In this document: positions 1 to 9,254 of the stretch, piece after piece
Position numbering within the stretch: position 1 is the first letter of the stretch
Layout of the letters: every line of letters begins with the position of its first letter
Source of the DNA: Stenotrophomonas sp. ASS1
Lineage (GTDB): Bacteria > Pseudomonadota > Gammaproteobacteria > Xanthomonadales > Xanthomonadaceae
Length of the DNA stretch: 59,481 bases
Assembly (NCBI RefSeq): GCF_004346925.1
Contig: NZ_CP031167.1
Location: forward strand, 4,505,001-4,564,481
Reading direction: 5' to 3'
Notes under the pieces: generated by a model
Databases searched by the model: none
What the model was told of the DNA's origin: nothing
What the model saw: only the letters and a program-made list of their open reading frames with translations
Made by a program: the position numbers and the translations under genes

Positions 1-91
1 GCACAGTGGAGAGACCGCCATGAACATCCACCTGCCGCCAGCCTGGTGGCCCGCCCTTTAATTACCGGCCCTCGTTGCCGGCTTCATTACT

Positions 92-1207
92 GTGCTGGTC
101 GGCTTCGCCAGTTCGGCCGTCATCGTGTTCCAGGCTGCACAAGCCGTCGGTGCCAACCAGGCACAGATCGCCTCATGGATGTGGGCACTGGGACTGGGCA
201 TGGGTGTCACCTGCATCGGGCTGTCGCTGCGCTATCGCGTGCCGGTGGTGACCGCGTGGTCAACCCCGGGCGCGGCGATGCTGGTGGTCGGTGCAGGCGG
301 TGCCTCGCTCGCTGAAGCCACCGGTGCATTCCTGCTCGCTGCGGTGCTTGGCATGCTGGCAGGCTTCTCCGGCATCTTCGCCCGGTTGATGCAGCGGGTG
401 CCGATGGCGCTGGCCGCCGGCATGCTGGCCGGGGTGCTGCTGCGCTTCGGCCTGGACGTGTTCGTGGCCATGAACACCCAACTGGTACTGGCGCTGGCCA
501 TGTTCGCCACCTGGCTGGGCGGACGCCGCCTGTTCCCGCGCTATGCGGTCATCGCCACCCTGCTGGTCGGCATCGCGGTGGCGGCCAGCCGTGGCCTGCT
601 GCACGCACAGCAGGTGCAGCTGCAACTGGCGGTACCGCAATGGGTGACCCCATCCCTGTCCTGGACTGCAGTGGCTGGCATCGCCCTGCCCCTGTTCGTG
701 GTCACCATGGCCTCGCAGAACATTCCGGGCGTGGCGGTGATGCGCGCATCCGGCTACGACGCCCCGGTGTCGCCGCTGATCGGCTGGATCGGTGTAGTCA
801 ATACGCTGCTGGCACCGTTCGGTGCATACGCACTGAACCTGGCGGCAATCACCGCAGCGATCTGCATGGGCCGCGATGCGCATGAGGACCCGGCACGACG
901 CTATACCGCAGCGATGGCGGCCGGCGCCTTCTACATTGTCGTCGGGCTGTTCGGCGCCACCGTGGCCGCACTGTTCGCGGCGTTCCCGAAAGAGCTGGTG
1001 GCCTGCGTGGCCGGTATCGCGCTGTTCGGCACCATCGCCAACAGCCTGGCCAGTGCGCTGGCAGTAGAGCGGGACCGCGAGGCGGCACTGGTCACCTTCC
1101 TGGTGACCGCCTCGGGCGTCTCGCTGGCCGGCATCGGCTCGGCGTTCTGGGGGCTGGTGGCCGGAGCCCTGTGCCTGCTGGTACTGCGGCCACGCCAGGC
1201 CGGCTGA
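92..1207 (+). CDS. benE: BenE/YdcO-family benzoate transporter, with an early in-frame stop upstream
   Basis: Inner-membrane proton/benzoate symporter of the BenE (YdcO) family. The 371 residues are almost all hydrophobic helices. Family-typical stretches include VGFASSAVIVFQ near the start, RVPVVTAWSTPGAA, VTMASQNIPG and the C-terminal VTASGVSLAGIGSAFWG. The natural start appears to be ATG at 20, which has a purine-rich GGAGAG just upstream and encodes MNIHLPPAWWPAL. That frame hits TAA at 59-61 (codon 14) and continues in the same frame into the conserved protein. Translation from 92 would need a GTG start inside the first helix with no ribosome site. The gene is therefore either inactivated by a nonsense change, expressed at low level from GTG, or affected by a sequencing error. 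The family assignment is firm; function of this copy is doubtful. Confidence 0.8.
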   Translation: MLVGFASSAVIVFQAAQAVGANQAQIASWMWALGLGMGVTCIGLSLRYRVPVVTAWSTPGAAMLVVGAGGASLAEATGAFLLAAVLGMLAGFSGIFARLMQRVPMALAAGMLAGVLLRFGLDVFVAMNTQLVLALAMFATWLGGRRLFPRYAVIATLLVGIAVAASRGLLHAQQVQLQLAVPQWVTPSLSWTAVAGIALPLFVVTMASQNIPGVAVMRASGYDAPVSPLIGWIGVVNTLLAPFGAYALNLAAITAAICMGRDAHEDPARRYTAAMAAGAFYIVVGLFGATVAALFAAFPKELVACVAGIALFGTIANSLASALAVERDREAALVTFLVTASGVSLAGIGSAFWGLVAGALCLLVLRPRQAG

Positions 1208-1213
1208 TCCGGC

Positions 1214-1987
1214 CTAACCCGCCAATGCAGCGCCGACCGTACTTAGCACCACCGCGATGACGATGGCGATCAGTGTGGCGACCACGCTGGTGCCGCCGCG
1301 TGCAGTCAGCTCGCTGCGCAGCCGTGTGTCATCACCGCCGGTCACGGTACGGGCCTGGGCGATCAGGCGCTGGCAGTGTGCCAGGTACCAGCTGTTGCCA
1401 AAGATGCCGGTGGTGATGCTGAGCGCGAAGGTGATGACCAGTGACAGGCCATCCGGCACATCCAGCAAGGTCTCGACCACGCTGATCAGCAGCAGCAGGC
1501 CAGCCCACATCGCCGCCAGGCGGTACATCTTGCGGTACATCATCCAGATCAGGCCGAGCAGGAAGGCCGGCCAGTGCCAGGTGCCACTGCCCGTGGCGAT
1601 GCCCTGATCCAGCCGCCAGCGCTGGCGATAGATCGGGAAGTTGCCACCGACCACGCTGGCGTACAAGGCCATTTCGCCCTCCAGCCCAGCCGCCGCGGCC
1701 GTCTCCGGTGCCGCAACCGGTGCACGATAGGGATCGGACGGATCGCCGACACTCGGCGCGATGCCCTCAGCCGCGGGCGCTGCGTCGATATCCAGGACCG
1801 GAGCCACCTCGACCTGCGTTGAGGCCTGATCCAGCTCCGCCAACGGCCGCCACGAGGGCATGCCCTCGCACCAGAGCAGCGTTCGCGCCGTGACCGTCCC
1901 TTCCCGCTGCAGCTGGCGAAGACCGGCCAGATCCACCGGCCCACTGCTCTGCCTGCCATTGGCGTACCACCATTGTGCTTCCTGCAT
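1214..1987 (-). CDS. GYF_2 (DUF4339) domain / DUF2628 membrane protein
   Basis: A 257-residue protein of unknown function. Residues 5-55 form a GYF_2-type domain (WWYANGRQSSGPV, then LLWCEGMPSWRPLAEL), a fold thought to bind proline-rich peptides. A low-complexity Ala/Pro linker follows. The C-terminal half has membrane segments typical of DUF2628 (WPAFLLGLIWMMYRKMYRLA, two further helices and a terminal helix). ATG at 1987 was chosen because AAGGA lies just upstream and because the GYF domain begins directly there; the longer upstream reading frame runs into the neighbouring gene. It sits tail to tail with the BenE gene, 6 bases apart. A membrane-anchored adaptor is the most that can be inferred. 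Confidence 0.8.
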   Translation of the reverse strand: MQEAQWWYANGRQSSGPVDLAGLRQLQREGTVTARTLLWCEGMPSWRPLAELDQASTQVEVAPVLDIDAAPAAEGIAPSVGDPSDPYRAPVAAPETAAAAGLEGEMALYASVVGGNFPIYRQRWRLDQGIATGSGTWHWPAFLLGLIWMMYRKMYRLAAMWAGLLLLISVVETLLDVPDGLSLVITFALSITTGIFGNSWYLAHCQRLIAQARTVTGGDDTRLRSELTARGGTSVVATLIAIVIAVVLSTVGAALAG

Positions 1988-2036
1988 GTTTTCCGTCCTT
2001 GCTACTGCATCGACAAACTGAAACCGCTGCCAGCGC

Positions 2037-2903
2037 CTACAGCCCGGTACTGGCCAGGGTCTGCACCAGCTGATGGCGCTCACCCGGCGCAAGCGTAATC
2101 TGCTCCGGGCCTGCGTTGGCCACTTCCAGGCAAACGTAATCGTGCCAGCCATCGCCGACATCGGCCATTTTCGCTGCCGCCTCCGCACCGGGATTCCAGG
2201 CCACCAGCGTCTGGCTGCCTTCGCTGCGGATCTCGATCCGCCGCTGCAGTACGGGATCACGCAGCACGTAATGGCCGCCGGCACCGGTATAGATGCGATC
2301 GCTGCGACCTGGGTCACGCGGATCGCGCAATGACCACGGTCCCTGTTGCAGGCGCAGCTGCGCATAGTCCTCGTACTTGTCCAGGTACTGCAGGCCATCA
2401 AGGCCCTCGACCTCGACCTGGTTGGCATCGCCCACCCGGAAATAGCTGTGCAGGGCCTGGGTGAAGGTCACCGGCGAGGTTCCGGTGTTTTCGGTGACGA
2501 GCTGCTGACGCAGCTGGCGGCCGATGCGCAACTGCATCTGCAGGCGCAGGCCGGGATCGGCGCAGGGTGCAGGTGCCAACTGCAGCTCGACCTCACCGTC
2601 ATCGCTCTGGCTGGCCTGCAGAAGCTCCCAACGCGCGGTGCGCACCAGGCCATGCGCGGGCACATCATTGTTCTGGCCCTGGCGGCCGAACCACGGCCAG
2701 CACACCGGGACGCCACCGCGGATGGGCGTGGGCAGCTCGGCGCGCGTGGGCGAAAGCCACAGTACATCGGGCTGCCCATCGGGAATGAACGACAGCAGCT
2801 GTCCGCCGAACACGCTGATGACCGCCGTCGCGCTGGGGGTGCGCACGTGCCAGGCCTCCAGCCCGTGATACAGGCCGCTGCTGATGTCCGGATCCGACTG
2901 CAT
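2037..2903 (-). CDS. D-hexose-6-phosphate mutarotase (YeaD-like aldose 1-epimerase)
   Basis: A 288-residue cytoplasmic protein of the YeaD subgroup of aldose 1-epimerases, which interconverts the anomers of hexose 6-phosphates. Diagnostic stretches are GGQLLSFIP near residue 33, RGGVPVCWPWFG and HGLVRTARWEL (substrate pocket and catalytic His region), TQALHSYFRVGD, and the C-terminal DYVCLEVANA with the conserved acidic residue. ATG at 2903 is preceded by AAGGAG at good spacing. Upstream in-frame codons belong to the opposite end of the transglycosylase gene. It lies 40 bases downstream of that gene on the same strand, and the two may share a transcript. Confidence 0.9.
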   Translation of the reverse strand: MQSDPDISSGLYHGLEAWHVRTPSATAVISVFGGQLLSFIPDGQPDVLWLSPTRAELPTPIRGGVPVCWPWFGRQGQNNDVPAHGLVRTARWELLQASQSDDGEVELQLAPAPCADPGLRLQMQLRIGRQLRQQLVTENTGTSPVTFTQALHSYFRVGDANQVEVEGLDGLQYLDKYEDYAQLRLQQGPWSLRDPRDPGRSDRIYTGAGGHYVLRDPVLQRRIEIRSEGSQTLVAWNPGAEAAAKMADVGDGWHDYVCLEVANAGPEQITLAPGERHQLVQTLASTGL

Positions 2904-2943
2904 GCGATGACGCTCCTTGAAGACCGCGGCGATGATGTCGCGG

Positions 2944-4212
2944 TCAGCGTGCCTGGGGCAAGGCCTTCTGCGCAGCGGGTGCGATGGCGGCCGCCTCTTC
3001 CTGCAGCGCGCGCAGGATGCGTTGGCCGGCACGCCCATCGGCGTTGGCCCAGCCCAGGCGCTGCTGCTCGGACTGGATCGCGCGACGGGTGGCAATACCG
3101 ATCATGCCGTCGGCGCTGCCGATGTCGTAGCCACGCGCCAGCAGCAGGGCCTGCAGCTGGCGGCGTTCATCGCGGCCGATGCCGGGATCATCCGTCGGCC
3201 AGGCGGTAGCCAGCCCGTTGCCGCCACGCAGCTGGTCGGCCAGCGTGGCGATCGCCAGCGCATAGCTTTCGGCGGCGTTGTAGCTGTAGATCGCGTCGTA
3301 GTTGCGGAACACCAGCAACGCCGGGCCCTTGTTGCCGGCCGGCAGCAGCAGGGCGGCGCGCGCATCCGCCGGCAGGTTGGCCGGAGCCAGCGCACTGCCA
3401 TCCAGCGCGGTCAGGCCCTGCGCACGCCAGTCGGCCAGGGCGCGACGCTGGGTACGTCCGGCCTGGCTGGCGTTGAAGCCAGCGGGAACGAGAACTTCCA
3501 TGCCCCACGGCTCGCCACTGCGCCAGCCGGCACGCTTGAGGTAGTTGGCAGTGGAGGCCAGCGCATCGGGAATGCTGCCGACCAGATCGCGGCGGCCATC
3601 GCCATCACCGTCCACGGCGATGCGTGCGTAGGTGCTGGGCATGAACTGCGTATGCCCGAAGGCACCGGCCCAGGAACCGGTGAGGCCCTGTGCCTGCAGG
3701 TCGCCGCGGTCGATCAGCTTGAGCAGTGCCAGCAATTCACCGCGGAAGAAGGGTTGGCGACGGCCGGCGCAGGACAGCGTGGCCAGTGACTGCAGCAGGG
3801 GGCGCTTGCCGAACACGCGGCCGTAGTCGCTCTCCACGCCCCAGACCGCGACGATGGTGGCCGGATCGACACCGTACTGCGCCGACACTCGATCGAGCAG
3901 GTCGCGATGCTGCTGCAGCATGGCGCGACCATCAGCCACGCGCTGGCGATCGACCAGCGCGGCCAGGTAGTCCCAGATCGGCGTGGTGAATTCCGGCTGC
4001 GCGTCGAGCAGGCCGAGCACACTGGGGTCCGGGGTGAGGCCGGCGATGATTTCGTTGAAGCGCTCGGCGCTGATGCCTTGGCTGGCGGCCGTGGCCTGAA
4101 GGCCCGAAAGGCAGCGGCTGAAGGCCGGATCGACGCTGGCATCCGGTGCTGCAGGCAGCGCGGGGGGCGAGGCGAGAGCGGCCGCCAGGCCGAGGGTGGT
4201 CAGAATGGGCAT
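2944..4212 (-). CDS. Lytic murein transglycosylase, MltB-like (SLT_2 plus peptidoglycan-binding domain)
   Basis: A periplasmic enzyme that cleaves the MurNAc-GlcNAc bond of peptidoglycan with formation of a 1,6-anhydro ring. The 422 residues begin with a signal-peptide-like hydrophobic stretch (residues 2-22) without an obvious lipobox Cys. The MltB-type catalytic domain covers about 30-330: VWGVESDYGR carries the expected catalytic Glu127, followed by GAFGHTQFMPSTY and the DGDGDGRRDL segment. The C-terminal 60 residues form a PG_binding_1 domain (LQALLLARGYDIGSADGMIG). The domain order matches soluble MltB-family enzymes of pseudomonads and xanthomonads. Confidence 0.92.
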   Translation of the reverse strand: MPILTTLGLAAALASPPALPAAPDASVDPAFSRCLSGLQATAASQGISAERFNEIIAGLTPDPSVLGLLDAQPEFTTPIWDYLAALVDRQRVADGRAMLQQHRDLLDRVSAQYGVDPATIVAVWGVESDYGRVFGKRPLLQSLATLSCAGRRQPFFRGELLALLKLIDRGDLQAQGLTGSWAGAFGHTQFMPSTYARIAVDGDGDGRRDLVGSIPDALASTANYLKRAGWRSGEPWGMEVLVPAGFNASQAGRTQRRALADWRAQGLTALDGSALAPANLPADARAALLLPAGNKGPALLVFRNYDAIYSYNAAESYALAIATLADQLRGGNGLATAWPTDDPGIGRDERRQLQALLLARGYDIGSADGMIGIATRRAIQSEQQRLGWANADGRAGQRILRALQEEAAAIAPAAQKALPQAR

Positions 4213-4296
4213 GGCGTCCTCCGTGTTGCCGTTGCACGGCCATCTTAGGGGTAGCGGTGCTGCAGAACCTGAAGGGGTACCGGCTGGCCGGCCGCC

Positions 4297-5271
4297 CTAG
4301 ATGGCACGCAGCAGGCGCAGGCCGTAGGCGGGACTGTCGGCATTCCAGCGCTGCGTGACCTGCAGGCCCGCCTGCTGCAGCAGCGCCTCGAAGCTGTCGT
4401 CGGTGTACTTGTGGCTGTACTCCACACGGATCGGTTCGTCGGCGGCGAAGTGGAAGGTGCGGCCGTCCAGATGCACATCCTGCGCCCAGCGGCTGACCAG
4501 ATCGGTTTCGATGCGCAGCCGCGCGGTGCTGTAGCAGGCGCGGTGGTGGAAGCCGTCGAGGTCGAAGTCGCTGCCGATCTCGCGATTGAGCCGGGCCAGC
4601 AGGTTGAGAGTGAACGCGGCGGTGACACCCTGCGTGTCGTTGTAGGCCGCTTCGATCAGCGCCGGGTCCTTGTGCAGATCGATGCCGACCAGGGCCAGGC
4701 CGTCGCGGCCCATCGTCTGGCGCATCGCCCGCAGCAGTGCGACCGCGTCTTCGCCTTCAAAGTTGCCCAGCGTGGAACCGGGGAAGAACAGCAGCCGTCG
4801 CGCGGGTTCGCGCTCGGGCATGGGAACGGCGACGGGGCGGGTGAAGTCGGCACAGACCGGCAGCATCTCCACCTCCGGCAACGCCGACGCCAGATGATCG
4901 ATGCTGGACAGCAGCGCGGCCCGCGAGATTTCAATCGGCGTATAGGCCACCGGGTCGTGAAGTGCGGCCAGCAGCAGCGCGGTCTTGCGTCCGCTGCCGC
5001 TGCCCAGCTCCACCACGTGCAGACGCGGGCCAACGCTGCGGGCGATGTCCGGCAGCACACGCTTCAGCAGGGCCAGCTCGGTGCGCGTGGGGTAGTACTC
5101 GGGGGTCTGCGTGATCTGCTCGAACAGTCGCGAGCCACGCGCATCGTAGAAGTACTTGGACGGCAGCTGGCGCGGCGTACGTGAGAGTCCGGCCACTACG
5201 TCGGCCAGGATCTGCTGGCGGCCGGGAGTGAGATCGGTCAATGCCTGCAGCGCGTCATGGACGGTGCTCAT
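4297..5271 (-). CDS. egtD: L-histidine N-alpha-methyltransferase EgtD
   Basis: The second enzyme of this ergothioneine pair: it trimethylates the alpha-amino group of histidine to hercynine using S-adenosylmethionine. The 324 residues show the EgtD/DUF2260 pattern: SKYFYDARGSRLFEQIT near 38-54, the SAM motif ELGSGSGRKT at 88-97, FFPGSTLGNF, a conserved GIDLHKD region, and the FHHRACYS region of the histidine pocket. ATG at 5271 overlaps the stop of egtB by four bases (ATGA), so the genes are translationally coupled. The longer upstream frame merely reads through egtB. Cytoplasmic. Confidence 0.95.
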   Translation of the reverse strand: MSTVHDALQALTDLTPGRQQILADVVAGLSRTPRQLPSKYFYDARGSRLFEQITQTPEYYPTRTELALLKRVLPDIARSVGPRLHVVELGSGSGRKTALLLAALHDPVAYTPIEISRAALLSSIDHLASALPEVEMLPVCADFTRPVAVPMPEREPARRLLFFPGSTLGNFEGEDAVALLRAMRQTMGRDGLALVGIDLHKDPALIEAAYNDTQGVTAAFTLNLLARLNREIGSDFDLDGFHHRACYSTARLRIETDLVSRWAQDVHLDGRTFHFAADEPIRVEYSHKYTDDSFEALLQQAGLQVTQRWNADSPAYGLRLLRAI

Positions 5272-6578
5272 GTGAGGTCCCTGGCCAGGCGCAGCCCGGA
5301 GAACTGCCAGCGCGCCGGCGGCATGAAGAAGTTGCGGTAGCTGGCGCGCACATGGCCGCGGGGTGTCGCGCAGCTGCCGCCACGCAGCACCCACTGCCCG
5401 CACATGAACTTGCCGTTGTACTCACCGAGGTTGCCGGCGAAGGGACGGAAGCCCGGATAGGCGCCATACGCGCTGTGGGTCCACTCCCAGACATCGCCGA
5501 ACAGCTGCCGTATTCCACTGCCCTGCGCTGCCAGCGGATGCAGCCGGTCGTCGTCAGCGAAATGGCCGCGCAGCGGCTGCGACGCAGCGGCGGCTTCCCA
5601 TTCGTACTCGCTGGGCAGGCGCGCGCCGGACCAGCGGGCGCAGGCATCGGCCTCGTAGTAGCTGAGGTGGCAGACCGGCGCGTGCGGATCCAGTTCGCGC
5701 CAACCGCCCAGGGTGTACTCGCGCTGCAGGGCGTCATCCCAGTACAGCGGGTGCTGCCAGCCCTCGGCTTCGCGCAGCGCCCAGCCTTCGCTGAGCCACC
5801 AGCGCGGTTCGCGATAGCCACCGGCGTCGATGAAGGCCCGATACTCGGCATTGCTGACGGGACGCTCGGCCAATGCGTGCGCGGGGAGCAGCACGCGGTG
5901 CGCTGGCGATTCGTTGTCGTAGGCGAACGCGGCCTGCTGCGGCCATGCCGCGGCGCCGACGGTGACGATGCGCTCGGGTGATTCGATCCAGCCCTGCGCA
6001 CTGGCAGCGCTGGTGGCAGGCTGCAGGTCCTCGCGGTAGGCGGGCTGCAATGGGTTGCACCAGAACGCATGCTTGATGTCGGTGAGCAGCAGTTCCTGGT
6101 GCTGCTGCTCGTGCTGCAGGCCCAGCTGCAGATGTTGCAGTGCCTGTTCATCGAGATCGCCCGCCGCCAACCGCGATTGCACCTGCGCATCGACCTGCTG
6201 GCGGTAGTCGCGCACCTGCTGCAGCGACGGGCGCGACAGCAACCCGCGCTGTGGCCGCGCATGCGCCGGGCCGATGCTCTTGTAGTAGCTGTTGAACAGG
6301 TAGTCCCAGCCCGGGTCATGCGCTGGCGCGGTGGCGAAACCCGCCAGCACGAAGCGTTCGAAGAACCAGGTGGTGTGGGCCAGGTGCCATTTGCTCGGGC
6401 TGGCGTCAGCCATGCTCTGCAGCATGGCGTCCTCGGCACTGAGCGGCGCGGCCAACTGCAGGCTGCGCGTCCGTACACGGGCGAACTGGCGGGCGAGATC
6501 GTGCTGCGGGGCAGCGACGGCGGCGGGTACGCTGTCCATGTGGGCAGCATCGGCGCTGGACGGTGAGTGCGACGTCAT
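5268..6578 (-). CDS. egtB: Ergothioneine biosynthesis protein EgtB (iron-dependent sulfoxide synthase)
   Basis: A non-haem iron enzyme that joins hercynine and a thiol donor (cysteine or gamma-glutamylcysteine, depending on type) with O2 to give the sulfoxide precursor of ergothioneine. The 436 residues contain an N-terminal DinB_2-like helical domain supplying the iron ligands (a His of WHLAHTTW at 64-70, then H156 and H160 in HEQQHQE), followed by an FGE-sulfatase domain (PVSNAEYRAF, RLPSEYEWE, GDVWEWTHS, VLRGGSCATPRGHVRASYRNF). egtD follows with a 4-base overlap. No EgtA, EgtC or EgtE homologue is visible nearby, so the thiol donor and the C-S lyase cannot be deduced here. Confidence 0.95.
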   Translation of the reverse strand: MTSHSPSSADAAHMDSVPAAVAAPQHDLARQFARVRTRSLQLAAPLSAEDAMLQSMADASPSKWHLAHTTWFFERFVLAGFATAPAHDPGWDYLFNSYYKSIGPAHARPQRGLLSRPSLQQVRDYRQQVDAQVQSRLAAGDLDEQALQHLQLGLQHEQQHQELLLTDIKHAFWCNPLQPAYREDLQPATSAASAQGWIESPERIVTVGAAAWPQQAAFAYDNESPAHRVLLPAHALAERPVSNAEYRAFIDAGGYREPRWWLSEGWALREAEGWQHPLYWDDALQREYTLGGWRELDPHAPVCHLSYYEADACARWSGARLPSEYEWEAAAASQPLRGHFADDDRLHPLAAQGSGIRQLFGDVWEWTHSAYGAYPGFRPFAGNLGEYNGKFMCGQWVLRGGSCATPRGHVRASYRNFFMPPARWQFSGLRLARDLT

Positions 6579-6689
6579 GGTTCGGCGTCACTTCGTTCAC
6601 ATGGATGAGCCTGCCGCATTCAAGAAGCCACCACGAGCGCCGCTAACGGCAATGCTGCGGCCGCGTCGTCACCGCGCTGGAATTCCTGC

Positions 6690-7970
6690 TTGCCCCTGCA
6701 TCCGCTCCGCCAGCCTGCGCATTACCTGTTCGTGCTGCCTGCCGTGCTGGTTGCCGTGGTGGTGTGGACCGCATTGGATACCGCAGACGTGGCCAGCCCG
6801 GCGCAGCGCGTCCTGCCCTGGCTGATGGCCTGCCTCGGTGCCGGCCTGGCCCTGCTCTACCACCAGGTGCGCACGTTGTGCCTGCTGATGGTTGTGGCGG
6901 TGATGTTCGCGCTGCTGCACCAGGACGTCGCTGGCTACCTGCGCAATGGCCATGTCACCACGCTGACACCGCTGCGCTTCCACGCCATCTCGGCCTGGTT
7001 GCCGCTGTTGTCTGCCGGCCTTGCGTTGTGGCCGGAGCGCGGACGGCGGCGCCAGGACCTGCTGCTGCGCGGTATTGCCAGCGGCACCGCGGTGATGATC
7101 TTCCTGCTGCTAGCCACACAGCAGCCGCGCGGCATGCACGATCTGCTGTCGAACCGTCACTGGGCCTGGATTCCCGCCGACTGGAGCGCGCTGGCGCAGC
7201 TGCCGGCGCTGCTGTTCCTGCTGGCGACCGCAGCGTTGGGCTGGCAGGCGTGGCGGCATCCTCGGCCACTGCACACGGCGATGCTGCTGGCCCTGCTGTG
7301 CCTGTGGTGGATGCTGCCGCGGATCTTCCTGCAGCCGGTGCTGCTGCCGGCGCTGAGCAGCGCCGCCCTGCTGCTGATGCTGGGCGCGATGCTGCAGGAG
7401 TCCTTCCACATGGCCTTCCGCGATGAGTTGACCGGCCTGCCGGGGCGACGGGCATTCAACGAGACCCTGCAGCGGGCACGCGGCACCTACAGCATCGCGA
7501 TGGTGGACGTGGACCACTTCAAGTCATTCAACGACACCCATGGCCACGACACCGGCGACGATGTACTGCGCCTGGTGGCCTCGCGGCTGGCGCGGGTGGG
7601 CGACGGTGGCCGTGCATTCCGCTATGGCGGTGAGGAGTTCGCGGTGGTGTTCCTGGACCGCCCTGCGGCGGCCTGCATGGATGCCGTGGAGGCGCTGCGG
7701 CAGAGCATCGAGGAGACCCGCATGCAGCTGCGCGACCGCAGCACCCGCAGCCGTGATGACGAAGCCGGCCGACAGCAGCGCGGACGCGGTGGCAGCGGCC
7801 AGGTGGTACAGGTGACGGTGAGCATCGGGCTGGCCGACAGCCGCGTGGATCCGCGCCCAATGGCGGTGGTCAAGGCCGCCGACCAGGCGCTGTACGTGGC
7901 CAAGGACGGCGGCCGCAACCAGGTGCACGCGCACGGCGGCCAGCGCGTGCTGGCTGCGCGCAGCGTGTAG
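6690..7970 (+). CDS. Membrane-anchored GGDEF diguanylate cyclase
   Basis: Synthesises the second messenger c-di-GMP from two GTP. The 426 residues have about six to seven hydrophobic helices over 1-235, then a GGDEF domain (RDELTGLPGRRAF, MVDVDHFKSFND, active-site RYGGEEF). The domain carries an insertion rich in Arg and Gly between the GGEEF motif and the final VSIGLAD segment. The inhibitory I-site is not at its standard spacing: the nearest RxxD (RVGD) ends seven rather than five residues before GGEEF, so product inhibition is uncertain. The only plausible start is TTG at 6690 with a weak GGA upstream; no in-frame ATG fits. It is divergent from egtB, and the 111 bases between them show no clear operator. 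Confidence 0.88.
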   Translation: MPLHPLRQPAHYLFVLPAVLVAVVVWTALDTADVASPAQRVLPWLMACLGAGLALLYHQVRTLCLLMVVAVMFALLHQDVAGYLRNGHVTTLTPLRFHAISAWLPLLSAGLALWPERGRRRQDLLLRGIASGTAVMIFLLLATQQPRGMHDLLSNRHWAWIPADWSALAQLPALLFLLATAALGWQAWRHPRPLHTAMLLALLCLWWMLPRIFLQPVLLPALSSAALLLMLGAMLQESFHMAFRDELTGLPGRRAFNETLQRARGTYSIAMVDVDHFKSFNDTHGHDTGDDVLRLVASRLARVGDGGRAFRYGGEEFAVVFLDRPAAACMDAVEALRQSIEETRMQLRDRSTRSRDDEAGRQQRGRGGSGQVVQVTVSIGLADSRVDPRPMAVVKAADQALYVAKDGGRNQVHAHGGQRVLAARSV

Positions 7971-7973
7971 GGC

Positions 7974-8366
7974 TCAGACCGCGTCGAGGTAGTACCAGCG
8001 GCCGTCGATGCGCTGGAAGCGGCTGTGTTCGGTCATCTTGACCGCACTGCCGCCGCCGACGCGATAGCGCGCGGTGAAGCGGACATCGGCGCTGTCAGCA
8101 CCGGTGACGGTGTGCTCGTGCACGGTCAGGCCCAGCCAATGGGTACGCTGGCCGGGTGCATCATCCAGCGTCAACTCGGCCGGACGCGTGTCCGGATGCC
8201 AGCTCTGGCGCAGGTAATCAGCCAGACCGCGCACGTAGGCGCTGTAACGCGAACGCATCAGGCGCTCGGCATCGGGCGCGGCTTCACCGGCGTGGAAACG
8301 GCCGCAGCAGGCTGCATAGTCGGCGGGAAGGCCACAGGGACAGGGATCGGCGGGTTTTCGGCTCAT
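7974..8366 (-). CDS. YchJ family (UPF0225) SEC-C motif protein
   Basis: A 130-residue cytoplasmic protein. It begins with a zinc-binding SEC-C-like motif ([14 protein letters not shown], residues 9-22), followed by the YchJ domain ([50 protein letters not shown]). The cellular role is not established. ATG at 8366 directly precedes the motif; upstream in-frame sequence has no family similarity and crosses the next gene. It is convergent with the GGDEF gene with only three bases between stops. Confidence 0.9.
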   Translation of the reverse strand: MSRKPADPCPCGLPADYAACCGRFHAGEAAPDAERLMRSRYSAYVRGLADYLRQSWHPDTRPAELTLDDAPGQRTHWLGLTVHEHTVTGADSADVRFTARYRVGGGSAVKMTEHSRFQRIDGRWYYLDAV

Positions 8367-8459
8367 GCCGGCATTGTCGCCGGGTTGCGCGGATTGATCC
8401 ACGCGCGGCACGGGCCAGCTGAAGCAGGACAGGCGTATGCTGTCGCGCCCCCACCTTGA

Positions 8460-9248
8460 TTGATCGCCGTGCTGGAACTGGTTCCCCCTGAGTTGTGGTG
8501 GCTGGTGGTGATCGCCTTCATCGCCGGTCTTGTGGATGCCGCCGTGGGTGGCGGTGGCCTGGTTCAGCTGCCCGGCCTGTTCACGGTGCTGCCGCAGCAG
8601 ACGCCGGCGATGCTGTTCGGTACCAACAAGTTCAGTTCGATGTTCGGCACCGGTGCGGCTGCCTGGCGCTATGCGCGCAACGTGCGCTTCCCGTGGAAGC
8701 CGGTGCTGTTCGCGGCCGGCACCGCCTTCATCTTCTCCTTCGCCGGGGCCACCGCGGTGAGCCTGCTGCCCAAGGACGCGGTGCGCCCACTGGTGCTGGT
8801 GCTGCTGATCGCGATGTTGGCCTACACGTTGTGGAAAAAGGACTTCGGCGCGCTGCACCGGCCGCAGGAGATCGGCCGCCGCGAGCTGACCATCGCACTG
8901 GCCATTGGTGCGGCGATCGGCTTCTACGATGGTTTCTTCGGGCCGGGCACCGGCAGCTTCCTGATCTTCCTGTTCGTGCGCTTCTTCGGCCTGGATTTCC
9001 TGCGCGCGTCGGCGGCATCGAAGGTGGTGAACCTGGCGACCAATGTGGCGGCGATCTCGTTCTTCGTGCCGACCGGCAACATCCTGTGGCTGTTCGCGCT
9101 GCCGATGGCGGCGGCCAACATCATCGGTTCGGTGGTGGGCACGCGGTTGGCGCTGAAGGGCGGCACGCCGTTCATCCGCAAGCTGTTCGTGGGGCTGGTG
9201 GTGGTGCTGATCGCGCGGATGGCGTGGGATACGTTGCGCGGAGCGTGA
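8460..9248 (+). CDS. TSUP family (TauE/SafE, YfcA-like) membrane transporter
   Basis: A 262-residue inner-membrane protein with about eight hydrophobic segments and the paired signatures of the TSUP superfamily: [19 protein letters not shown] near 22-40 in the first half and [15 protein letters not shown] in the second. Members export or import sulfur-containing or organic anions such as sulfite and sulfoacetate; the substrate here cannot be read from sequence. The start is TTG at 8460 or GTG at 8469. Neither has a convincing Shine-Dalgarno. It is divergent from the YchJ gene. Confidence 0.88.
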   Translation: MIAVLELVPPELWWLVVIAFIAGLVDAAVGGGGLVQLPGLFTVLPQQTPAMLFGTNKFSSMFGTGAAAWRYARNVRFPWKPVLFAAGTAFIFSFAGATAVSLLPKDAVRPLVLVLLIAMLAYTLWKKDFGALHRPQEIGRRELTIALAIGAAIGFYDGFFGPGTGSFLIFLFVRFFGLDFLRASAASKVVNLATNVAAISFFVPTGNILWLFALPMAAANIIGSVVGTRLALKGGTPFIRKLFVGLVVVLIARMAWDTLRGA

Positions 9249-9254
9249 GTGCGG

